From Buchnera aphidicola (Drepanosiphum platanoidis) (GTDB lineage: Bacteria > Pseudomonadota > Gammaproteobacteria > Enterobacterales > Enterobacteriaceae), in assembly GCF_964020165.1 (NCBI RefSeq), contig NZ_OZ026537.1, positions 385,228 through 449,227 of the forward strand: a stretch of 64,000 bases of DNA. The letters are read 5' to 3'. Both the position numbers and the translations under genes were made by a program. Below are positions 30,316 through 37,970 of this stretch, piece after piece; position 1 is the first letter of the stretch; each line of letters starts with the position of its first letter. The notes under the pieces were generated by a model. That model made no database searches. It had not been told where the DNA came from and worked only from the letters and a program-made list of their open reading frames with translations.

Positions 30316-30897
30316 TTATTTATTTTTTTTTATTTTTACTTTAGCTTTGAATAAAACTTTATTTTTCCATATTATTCCATATTTCACTATTTTAATAATT
30401 TTTTTTTTGTTATTTTTTAATAAATATGAAATGTCATTTAAATTTTTTAATTTATGAATTTTTGAATTATAAAACACATTTTTTTTATTAATAATTTTTA
30501 TATTATTATTTTTAAGATTTTTTATAAAAGATTTTTTTATTAAATTTATTCCTTTTAAAATTGTATTATTTTTATATTTTTTTGTTTTTGTTAATTTATT
30601 AATTTTTTTTATTTTTTTTATAATTGTAACAATTTTTTTTAAAAAATTTTTATATTTTTTTTTTTTAATATTAGAAGTGTATAATTTTGATGTTTTTTTT
30701 AAATTTTCTATCTTTGCTAATGATCGTAAAGGAATTTCTATAATTTTTTTTTTTATTGTATTAATTTTTTCTTTTATTTTTTTTATTTTTTTTTTATATC
30801 TTTCTGGATTAAAAATTTTTTTTTTTTTTAAAACATTTTTTTCAGATATATTGATTTTTTTTTTATTTATTTTTTTTTTTAAATTATTATTTTTCAT
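30316..30897 (-). CDS. Lysine-rich orphan protein
   Basis: Not recognised. This 193-aa ORF is about 40% Lys, with Asn and Ile making up most of the rest and very few acidic residues, so it would be extremely basic. The first ~75 residues look like a charged helix or coiled coil. The C-terminal ~60 residues keep a more ordered pattern (HKLKNLNDISYLL, then KIVKYGIIWKNKVLFKAKVKI) that looks like a beta-strand-rich module. An intact frame of this length in drifting A/T-rich DNA suggests it is real, but composition alone can yield long AAA-rich ORFs. It may correspond to the orphan I remember as yba3 in Buchnera, at the same position before the tmRNA gene. No signal peptide. Confidence 0.55.
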   Translation of the reverse strand: MKNNNLKKKINKKKINISEKNVLKKKKIFNPERYKKKIKKIKEKINTIKKKIIEIPLRSLAKIENLKKTSKLYTSNIKKKKYKNFLKKIVTIIKKIKKINKLTKTKKYKNNTILKGINLIKKSFIKNLKNNNIKIINKKNVFYNSKIHKLKNLNDISYLLKNNKKKIIKIVKYGIIWKNKVLFKAKVKIKKNK

Positions 30898-31176
30898 AAT
30901 TTTAATTCATTATAATTAGTTTTTTTAAAGAATATTAATTTATTTTATAAAAATAATTATGATTAATTTTAATTAATTAAAGTAATTTTATAATATTTTA
31001 AATATTGAAAATTTTTTTAATATTAAAATCAAATGTAATTTTATTCTTAATAATTTTTATTATATTTAGCTGTTAAAATTTAATTAATATGAAATAAAAT
31101 TAAAAAATATTTTCAAACAAAATAATAAATTTTAAATTAAATATTATTATTTTTTATATAAATTTTAAGATTTTTT

Positions 31177-31560
31177 TGGAGCTGGCGGGATTCGAACCCG
31201 CGTCCAAAATAAATATTTTTTATAAATAATTACATGTGTAGTCTTAAAATTTTATTCATGTATCTTATAATTTAAGACTATTATAAGAACTATATCTTTT
31301 TTTTATATTAAAAATAATAATAAAAGAATTATTATTTCAATCTCTTTTTATTTTTTTCCATTCTAATAATATCTAATTTTTTAAAAGAAAATAAATAAAA
31401 TTAGAAAAAATGGGTTTAGAAGTTTTTTAAGCTGCTAAAGCATACCTTTGTGTTTTATTTTTTGCAATTATTTTGTTTTGGTTTTTTAACGAGGCAAACC
31501 AATTCCTCGACATGAATTTATAAAAATATTAATAATTTGTCAAATCCAATAATCAGCCCC
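31177..31560 (-). ncRNA. ssrA: Transfer-messenger RNA (tmRNA)
   Basis: Rescues stalled ribosomes with SmpB and appends a degradation tag. The 5' end GGGGCUGAUU (complement of 31551-31560) pairs with the 3' end CAGCUCCA, including the conserved third-position G-U wobble of the tRNA-like acceptor stem. The T arm reads GCGGGTTCGAATCCCGC (31184-31200). The 3' CCA is not encoded; the base after CAGCTCCA is A. The internal reading frame at 31427-31465 encodes the tag AKNKTQRYALAA followed by TAA, whose YALAA end is the standard protease signal. The remainder is A/T-rich pseudoknot sequence. smpB is not in the window. Confidence 0.96.
31427..31465 (-). other. tmRNA tag-peptide reading frame
   Basis: The resume codon GCA at 31463-31465 is preceded by TAATT, comparable to UAGUC in E. 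coli. Twelve codons follow to TAA at 31427-31429, giving AKNKTQRYALAA; with the alanine from the charged tmRNA the full tag is one residue longer. E. coli encodes ten codons (ANDENYALAA). The acidic D and E are replaced by basic or neutral residues and two codons are added. Confidence 0.88.
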
Positions 31561-31983
31561 ATAAAAAATTATTTTTAAAATTTTTTATTTTTAAAAAATT
31601 ATGTTTATAATAATTTAAGTAATAATTTTATATGTTTATTTAATAATATATTTTTACTATAAATTATTATAAAATAATATAATAAATAAATAAATTATTA
31701 AATAATTAAAATTTTTTATTTTTTTATCTCTTAATATATATTATATAATAAAAAAAATATTATATCTTAAATTTATATTTTTTAATGTAAAAATATAATT
31801 TTTTATTTATAATAATTTATAAATAATAAATAATTAATTTAGATATTTATTATATAAACAATTAAGTAATTTTAATAAATTAAAATTTTTATAAAATTTT
31901 AAAATATATAAATTAACATATAATTTAAATTTTTTAATAAATAAATTTTAACATTTTTTAACATTTGAGATTAAAAATTTTTT
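31561..31983. other. Divergent intergenic region ssrA / grxD
   Basis: 423 bp, essentially only A and T. It must contain the tmRNA promoter on the minus strand; an ATTATAAA about 50 nt upstream of the mature 5' end is a possible -10, without a clear -35. I see no ORF or hairpin with GC content. Confidence 0.5.
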
Positions 31984-32301
31984 ATGACTATAATTAAGAA
32001 AATAAAATCACAAATATTAAATTCTCCTATTTTAATTTATATGAAAGGATCTCCAGAAAATCCTCAATGTGGTTTTTCCGCTCGAGCAGTACAAGCATTA
32101 TCTTTATGTGTAAATAATTTTGATTATGTTGATGTATTAATAAATCCTGAAATTAGAAAAGAATTACCAAAATATTCAAAATGGCCTACTTTTCCTCAAT
32201 TATGGGTAAATAAAAACTTGATTGGAGGTAGTGATATAATTATAGAATTATTAAAAAATGGAAAATTAAAAAAAATTCTTAAATCAGCAACTTTAAAATA
32301 A
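31984..32301 (+). CDS. grxD: Monothiol glutaredoxin
   Basis: CGFS-type glutaredoxin that binds and transfers [2Fe-2S] clusters with glutathione. It has 105 aa (E. coli 115). The active-site motif CGFS starts at C29 (NPQCGFSARA). The glutathione-binding elements WPTFPQLWVN and GGSDII are intact. Along with ErpA it is one of the few Fe-S delivery proteins seen here, and it would serve the many clusters of complex I. It shares a hairpin terminator with the convergent rnt. Confidence 0.97.
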   Translation: MTIIKKIKSQILNSPILIYMKGSPENPQCGFSARAVQALSLCVNNFDYVDVLINPEIRKELPKYSKWPTFPQLWVNKNLIGGSDIIIELLKNGKLKKILKSATLK

Positions 32302-32332
32302 TTTAAAAATTATGAAATTTAAAAAAAATTAA

Positions 32333-32375
32333 AAGATATGACAATATATAATAATTTATTTTTTTGTCATATCTT
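32333..32375. terminator. Hairpin between convergent grxD and rnt
   Basis: AAGATATGACAA (32333-32344) and TTGTCATATCTT (32364-32375) form a perfect 12-bp stem with a 19-nt A/T loop. It sits 32 nt after the grxD stop and 12 nt from the rnt stop, so it can end both transcripts. Its G and C pairs stand out in A/T-only surroundings. Confidence 0.8.
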
Positions 32376-32386
32376 AAATTAAAATA

Positions 32387-33043
32387 TTAAATTTTATTAA
32401 ATTTATTTATTTTTTTTTTAGGCCATCCTCCTAATTTTTTCCAATAATTAATAATTTTACAAAATAAATTCGCTGTTTTATAAGTATCATATAAAGCAGA
32501 GTGAGCTTTATTATTATCAAAAATTAAACCCATTGATCTACAAGCTTTAGATAACACAGTTTGACCGACAGCTAAACCACTTAAAGTAGCAGTATCAAAG
32601 GTTGCAAACGGATGAAAAGGATTTTTTTTAATTTGGATTCTATTAGATGCAGCCATAATAAAATTATGGTCAAAAGTTGCATTATGTGCAACTATTATTC
32701 CTTTATTACATCCAGAATTTTTAATTCCTAAATTTACTAAAGAAAAAATTTTTTTAAAAGCTTTTTTTTCACTAACAGCTTTTCTTAAAGGATTAAAAGG
32801 ATCGATTTTATTAAATAAAATCGATTCTTTATTTATTTTAGATCCATGAAATGGTTTTATATGAAAATGTAATTTTTTTTCTTTTTTTAACCATCCATTT
32901 TTATTCATTTTTAAAGTAATTACAGCAATTTCTAATAAAGCGTCAGTGATTGGATTAAATCCAGCAGTTTCTACATCAACTACAACGGGATAAAATTTTC
33001 TAAATCTGTTTTTTATCAAGTTTGAGATTTGAATTTTAGACAT
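32387..33043 (-). CDS. rnt: Ribonuclease T
   Basis: DEDDh 3'-5' exoribonuclease that matures tRNA and other stable RNA 3' ends. Exo motifs: VVDVETAGF (Exo I, Asp and Glu), [12 protein letters not shown] (Exo II), and [12 protein letters not shown] (Exo III, His and Asp). The open frame extends to an ATG at 33082, but the ATG at 33043 gives 218 aa (E. coli 215), matches the E. coli spacing of 16 residues before FYPVV, and has GTGGA just upstream. I prefer 33043. The C-terminal WKKLGGWP is conserved. Confidence 0.96.
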   Translation of the reverse strand: MSKIQISNLIKNRFRKFYPVVVDVETAGFNPITDALLEIAVITLKMNKNGWLKKEKKLHFHIKPFHGSKINKESILFNKIDPFNPLRKAVSEKKAFKKIFSLVNLGIKNSGCNKGIIVAHNATFDHNFIMAASNRIQIKKNPFHPFATFDTATLSGLAVGQTVLSKACRSMGLIFDNNKAHSALYDTYKTANLFCKIINYWKKLGGWPKKKINKFNKI

Positions 33044-33821
33044 TAGTATTCCACTATAAAAAATATAATTTATTAAGCGCATTTTTGAGCATTTTTATAT
33101 TTTTTTTTGATTATGATATAATTTAACAAATATAATTTTAAGAATAAATTATATTTTTAAATATTTTTTATTTATATTTTATAAAAATAGATTTTTAATA
33201 TATTTTACGTTTCATTGATTAACATTTTAACAAATTTTTTTTATTTTTATTTATTTATTGTTATAAAAAATTATATTTAAAAAAATTTTATAATTATATT
33301 TTTCATAATTAATTCTTTTTAAGAATAATTTAACATTATAAAAATTTATAATTATTATGGACATAAAGTTTAAAAAATATTTTTTTAATTTTTTTTTTTT
33401 TTATTATAATAATTAATTTAATTTTTAATAAAAATTTAATAAATAATTATGAATATTAATAATATTAATAAAATTATTTTTTAATTATATTAAAGTTTGT
33501 TTGTTTAAAAAATATTATTATAATAATTTTAAATTTTTTAAAAATAAATGTTTTTAAAAATTTTTTGTTAATTTAATTATATTATATTTTTATTTATATA
33601 TATTTTTTTAATTAATTATTTATAAGATTTTAAAAAAATTTATTATAAATATTTTATTAACAAAATTTAAAATTTTAATATAAAAATATTTTAATATTAA
33701 TGCATTCTAAATATATTTATTTATTTTTATAATTTTTATAAAATTTTTTGATTTTTTTTTAATGTTATTAACTTTAAAATTTTTGAACAAATAATTAATT
33801 AATTTTCATCAAGGAACTATT
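33044..33821. other. Long spacer between rnt and pth
   Basis: About 778 bp without a supported gene, one of the larger empty stretches. A TATGATATAAT at 33112-33122 resembles an extended -10 box on the plus strand but is 700 bp from pth. I find no remnant I can name; sodA lies near here in other Buchnera, from memory, and could have been lost. Confidence 0.5.
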
Positions 33822-34436
33822 TTGAATATTTTTAATTATCCTTTCATAACTAAAATAAAAATGATTATAGGATTAGGAAATCCAATAAAAAAATATCAAT
33901 ATACTCGTCATAATATTGGAGCTTTTTTGATTTATAAAATTTGTAAAAATTATTCATTAAATCTTGAAAAAAATAATAAACTTCAAGGTTATATTTCTAT
34001 TTTAAATATTTATAATAAACAAATAATATTATTCATTCCAAATTTATATATGAATTTAAATGGAATAGCTATTATTAAAGCAATGAATTTTTATAAAATA
34101 AAGATACATGAAGTTTTAATCATTCATGATGAGTTGGATTTACCAGTTATGAATTTAAAATTGCGATTTGGATGCGGCCATAATGGTCATAATGGATTAA
34201 AGAGTATTATTAATTTTTTTAAAAATAAGAAAAATTATTATAGATTGTCTTTAGGTATAGGAAGACCCAAATGTTGTAAAATAAAAATTGCTAATTATGT
34301 ACTTTCTTTTTTAAAAAATAATGAAAAAAAAATTTTTTTAAAAACTGTGATAATTGGAATACAATCAATTTTATATTTTTTAAAAACAAAAAATTTAACA
34401 AAAACTCAAAATTTTTTAAAAAATTTAAAATTATAA
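33822..34436 (+). CDS. pth: Peptidyl-tRNA hydrolase
   Basis: Cleaves peptidyl-tRNA released from ribosomes, recycling tRNA; essential in E. coli. Visible are GLGNPIKKYQYTRHNIG with the catalytic His (TRHN), FIPNLYMNLNG, the IIHDELDLP Asp, and GCGHNGHNGLKSI. I start at the TTG at 33822 because AAGGA (33811-33815) is 6 nt upstream (204 aa). The first ATG, at 33861, begins right at MIIGLGNP, closer to the family N-terminus, but has no ribosome-binding site. The true start may be either. ychF follows 34 nt later, as in E. coli. Confidence 0.93.
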   Translation: MNIFNYPFITKIKMIIGLGNPIKKYQYTRHNIGAFLIYKICKNYSLNLEKNNKLQGYISILNIYNKQIILFIPNLYMNLNGIAIIKAMNFYKIKIHEVLIIHDELDLPVMNLKLRFGCGHNGHNGLKSIINFFKNKKNYYRLSLGIGRPKCCKIKIANYVLSFLKNNEKKIFLKTVIIGIQSILYFLKTKNLTKTQNFLKNLKL

Positions 34437-34470
34437 TTTTAGTTAAAAATTTGTTTTAAATAGGTAAATA

Positions 34471-35544
34471 ATGAGTTTAAAATGTGGTATTATTGGACTT
34501 CCAAATGTTGGAAAATCTACTCTTTTTAATGCTTTTACAAATTTAAAAGTACCAGCTTTAAATTTTCCATTTTGTACAATTTCACCAAACATTGGAATTG
34601 CTCCTATATTTGATAAAAGATTATTAGAAATTGATAATATTGTAGATACTAAAAAAATTATTCCTCATTTTATTAAAATTATAGATATAGCAGGATTAAT
34701 TAAAAATGCCTCTAAAGGTGAAGGATTAGGGAATAAATTTTTATCTCAAATAGGAGAAGTAGACGCAATTATTCATGTCGTAAGAAATTTTAATGATTCA
34801 AAAATTATACATGTAAATGGAAAAATAAATGCAGAAGATGATATAGAAACTATTAATTTAGAATTAGTTTTGTCAGACTTAAACTTATGCGAAAAAACCA
34901 TTTCTAATATAAAAAAAAAAAAAAAAAATTTTTTTAAAAAAGAAAATATTGTTTTAAAAAAAGCATATAGTTTTTTAAAAAAAGGAATTTTTTTAAAAAG
35001 TAATTTTTTTTCTGAAAAAGAAAACGCAATTTTAAAAAATTTTAAATTTTTAACTATAAAACCAATAATTTATTTAATTAATTATAATGAATCTTCTAAA
35101 AATAATGTTAATGATTTAATATTAAAATTTTGTAGACAAAAAAAAATAGTAGAAAAAATTAATTTAAATTCTTTATTACATAAAAAAAATAACAAATTTA
35201 AAACATCTAAATTTATAAAAAATAAAAATTTTTTTTATAATAAATCTTTAAACAAAATAATTACTTCTATTTATAAACTTTTAAATTTAAATACTTTTTT
35301 TACAGTAGGAAAAAATGAAATTCGTTCTTGGGCTTTTTTAAAAAATTCATCTTGTGTAAATGTTGCTAAGTTAATTCATAGTGATTTTAGTTCTGGATTT
35401 ATTAAAGCAAAAGTAATAGATTATAAAGATTTTATATTTTATAAAGGCGAAAAAAATGTTAAGAATTTTGGAAAATTAAGATTTGAAGGAAGAAATTATA
35501 TAGTTAAAGATGGTGATATTATTCATTTTTTATTTAATGTGTAA
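34471..35544 (+). CDS. ychF: Ribosome-binding ATPase YchF (OLA1 family)
   Basis: P-loop NTPase of the Obg family that prefers ATP and associates with ribosomes. It has 357 aa (E. coli 363). The Walker A GLPNVGKSTLF (residues 8-18), switch region DIAGLIKNASKGEGLGNKFL and the C-terminal TGS-like domain (GEKNVKNFGKLRFEGRNYIV, VKDGDIIHFLFNV) are preserved. NYNE takes the place of the NKxD specificity motif, as expected in this ATP-using family (NVNE in E. coli). Residues ~145-260 are Lys/Asn-rich, with an 18-nt A run at 34911-34928. Confidence 0.97.
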   Translation: MSLKCGIIGLPNVGKSTLFNAFTNLKVPALNFPFCTISPNIGIAPIFDKRLLEIDNIVDTKKIIPHFIKIIDIAGLIKNASKGEGLGNKFLSQIGEVDAIIHVVRNFNDSKIIHVNGKINAEDDIETINLELVLSDLNLCEKTISNIKKKKKNFFKKENIVLKKAYSFLKKGIFLKSNFFSEKENAILKNFKFLTIKPIIYLINYNESSKNNVNDLILKFCRQKKIVEKINLNSLLHKKNNKFKTSKFIKNKNFFYNKSLNKIITSIYKLLNLNTFFTVGKNEIRSWAFLKNSSCVNVAKLIHSDFSSGFIKAKVIDYKDFIFYKGEKNVKNFGKLRFEGRNYIVKDGDIIHFLFNV

Positions 35545-35607
35545 TTATTTGATTATTTATTAATTTTATAATAATTATTATAAATATAAATATAGAAGTA
35601 TAAATAT

Positions 35608-35657
35608 ATAAGTAAGACTACTATAGAAAATTCTATTCTATAGAACATCTTACTTAT
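35608..35657. terminator. Two-segment hairpin between convergent ychF and thrC
   Basis: The outer arms ATAAGTAAGA (35608-35617) and TCTTACTTAT (35648-35657) pair perfectly; inside them CTATAGAA (35621-35628) pairs with TTCTATAG (35636-35643), leaving a small asymmetric internal loop and a 7-nt apical loop. This 50-nt element lies between two convergent genes and is clearly richer in G and C than its surroundings. It is probably a bidirectional terminator. Confidence 0.75.
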
Positions 35658-35729
35658 GATAAGTATTATACTTTAATATAAAAATAATGTTTATCAATTA
35701 AATTTTTTTATAAATTTAGTTATTTTTTT

Positions 35730-37016
35730 TTAGATTAATAAAATTTTTTTTAATTCATTAAAGTCTGGATCAATATTTTTAGAAATTATTTTTTTTTTAG
35801 AATATTTTGATAATCTCTTAGGTAATTTAATTGATATATTTAATACTTTTTCTACTGTTTTTTGAAATTTTGAACAATGCGCTGTTCCTAGAAATATTCC
35901 AAAAAATTCTTTTTTTTTATATTTTTTTAATACTTTATAAGCAGTTGCTGCATGTGGTTCAGAGATATAATTTAATTTGAATAATTCTAATAAATTTTTT
36001 TTAGTATTTTTTTCAGAAACACTTCCATATCCTAAAGATTTTATATTCCAATTATTTTTTAAAAATATTTCTTTTACTCTGATCCAATTGTTAGGTTCAC
36101 TAATGTCCATTGCATTAGAAATAGTAGAAATTGTTTTATGAGGATTCCAATATCCGGTTTGTAAAAATCTAGGAACTGTATTGTTTGAATTTGTAGATAA
36201 TACAAATTTTTTTATTGGTAGACCCATTGATTTAGATAATAAACCAGCTGTTAAATTTCCAAAATTTCCGCAAGGAACAGATATGATTATTTTTTTTCTA
36301 TATTTTTTAGGAACTAATGAAAATGCTTCAAAATAATAACAGATTTGAGCCATTAATCTGCTAATATTAATAGAATTTGCTGAATTTAAGTGAGTTTTTT
36401 TCTTTATTTCTGAATTTTGAAAAGATTTTTTTACTAAATTTTGGCATTCGTCAAATGTCCCATTAACTGAAATAGTTTGAATATTCTCACCTAATGTGCA
36501 AAATAATTGTTCTTGTAATTTACTAATTTTTCCTTTTGGATAAAGAATTACTACTTTAATATTTTTCATTTTATAAAAAGCATGTGCAACAGCTGCTCCA
36601 GTATCTCCAGAAGTCGCTGTTAAAATCGTAATAGGATGATTTTTTTTGTTTAAATAAAATAATGTTTGAGCCATAAATCTAGCTCCAAAATCTTTAAATG
36701 CTAAAGTAGGGCCATGAAATAATTCAAGACATGATATTTTTTTAACAATATTTTTTAATTTTGGCTTAGTAAAAGAAAAAGAAGTAGATACAATTTTTTT
36801 AAGATTTTTTTTAGAAATTTCTGACTTTATAAACATAGATAAAATTTTATAACTTCGATCAATAAAATTCATTTTTAACAATTTTTTTAATTTTTTTTTA
36901 GATATTTTCGGTATTGTATTAGGAAAAAATAAACCTTGATTAGATCCTAATCCTAATTTTACCGCTTTAGAAAAATTTACTATTTCTTTTGTTTTTTTTA
37001 AATTATATAGTTTCAT
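35730..37016 (-). CDS. thrC: Threonine synthase
   Basis: PLP enzyme converting O-phosphohomoserine to threonine, the last step of the pathway. It has 428 aa, the same as E. coli. MKLYNLKKT at the N-terminus, the PLP-lysine region HGPTLAFKDFGARFMAQ, ILTATSGDTGAAVAHAF, and SVPCGNFGNLTAGL (PLP-phosphate) are nearly unchanged. It overlaps the end of thrB by 14 nt, so the thrABC operon order is kept. Threonine is an essential amino acid for the aphid host. Confidence 0.98.
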   Translation of the reverse strand: MKLYNLKKTKEIVNFSKAVKLGLGSNQGLFFPNTIPKISKKKLKKLLKMNFIDRSYKILSMFIKSEISKKNLKKIVSTSFSFTKPKLKNIVKKISCLELFHGPTLAFKDFGARFMAQTLFYLNKKNHPITILTATSGDTGAAVAHAFYKMKNIKVVILYPKGKISKLQEQLFCTLGENIQTISVNGTFDECQNLVKKSFQNSEIKKKTHLNSANSINISRLMAQICYYFEAFSLVPKKYRKKIIISVPCGNFGNLTAGLLSKSMGLPIKKFVLSTNSNNTVPRFLQTGYWNPHKTISTISNAMDISEPNNWIRVKEIFLKNNWNIKSLGYGSVSEKNTKKNLLELFKLNYISEPHAATAYKVLKKYKKKEFFGIFLGTAHCSKFQKTVEKVLNISIKLPKRLSKYSKKKIISKNIDPDFNELKKILLI

Positions 37017-37956
37017 AGTTATTTTTCTCTATTTGTTGGGCTCCTTTAGAATTAATTTTACATATTTTTACAAATCCATTTTTTTTAATAAAATTTTTTT
37101 TCAGATATTTTTTTATTTTATAAGCTATTTTTATTTTTGTGCAAATAGAAAATATTGTAGGACCTGACCCAGAAATTCCTAAATTTATTCCTCCAATTTT
37201 TTTTATTTTTTTTTTTATCTCATCAAATTTATATAATAATTTTTTTCTATATGGTTCAGCAATAACGTCTTTCATATATTTAATAGCTAATTTTTCTTGA
37301 TTTGTATGAGATGCATGTATGAATGTAGCTATATTAAGACTATGTTTGATGCATATTTTTCGTGCATAATAATTTGGTAAGACTGATCTTGAAACTTGAG
37401 TTGATAAATTAGTTCCAGGCCATGCAATTACCCATAACCAATTTTTAAAATGCGGAATTTTTTGACATTTTATAATTCTATTTTTTTTTATTATAATTCT
37501 AATTCCTCCTAAATAACTAGGAGCAACATTATCATAATGAATTTCTTTAGATACATATTTTTCTAAATTTCCCATCATTTTTAACATTTCTTCTTTATTT
37601 AAAGGATTTTTAAAAAATATATTTAAAGCTGATAAACTTGCTACTATAGAAGAAGAACTAGATCCTAATCCAGATCCAATAGGCATGTTTTTTTCTAAAA
37701 TAATTTTGATTTTTGGAATTTTTTTTTTAATTTTTTTAAAAAAATTTTTACATGCTTGTAAAACAACATTTTTTTTTAAATTTTTATTTAATTCTGTTGA
37801 AAATTTTCCAATGCAAACAAATTTAAATTTTTTATAATTTTTAATTGTAACATAATCTCCTAAAATAGAGTTATCTATTGGAATTATTGAAGCTCCTAAA
37901 ATATCAAATCCTACTCCTATATTTCCAATGGAAGCTGGAGCATATATTTTTATCAT
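37003..37956 (-). CDS. thrB: Homoserine kinase
   Basis: GHMP-family kinase that phosphorylates homoserine with ATP. It has 317 aa (E. coli 310). The ATP loop PIGSGLGSSSSSIVASL (near residue 92), YAPASIGNIGVGFDILGA at the N-terminus, IHYDNVAPSYLGG and the C-terminal GISGSGPTIFS are visible. The 3' end overlaps thrC by 14 nt, and the spacer to thrA is only 14 nt. The operon is single-copy and in the standard order. Confidence 0.97.
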   Translation of the reverse strand: MIKIYAPASIGNIGVGFDILGASIIPIDNSILGDYVTIKNYKKFKFVCIGKFSTELNKNLKKNVVLQACKNFFKKIKKKIPKIKIILEKNMPIGSGLGSSSSSIVASLSALNIFFKNPLNKEEMLKMMGNLEKYVSKEIHYDNVAPSYLGGIRIIIKKNRIIKCQKIPHFKNWLWVIAWPGTNLSTQVSRSVLPNYYARKICIKHSLNIATFIHASHTNQEKLAIKYMKDVIAEPYRKKLLYKFDEIKKKIKKIGGINLGISGSGPTIFSICTKIKIAYKIKKYLKKNFIKKNGFVKICKINSKGAQQIEKNNYETI

Positions 37957-37970
37957 AATTAATTGTTTTT

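Noticed and set aside
30677-30919. Plus-strand ORF of 80 codons, Phe-rich, opposite the Lys-rich orphan
   Set aside because: It is simply the complement of AAA-rich codons. The minus-strand frame is longer and has the ordered C-terminal module.
35608-35657. Hairpin considered as a tRNA or small structured RNA gene
   Set aside because: There is no tRNA T-loop or acceptor signature, and the position between convergent genes fits a terminator better.
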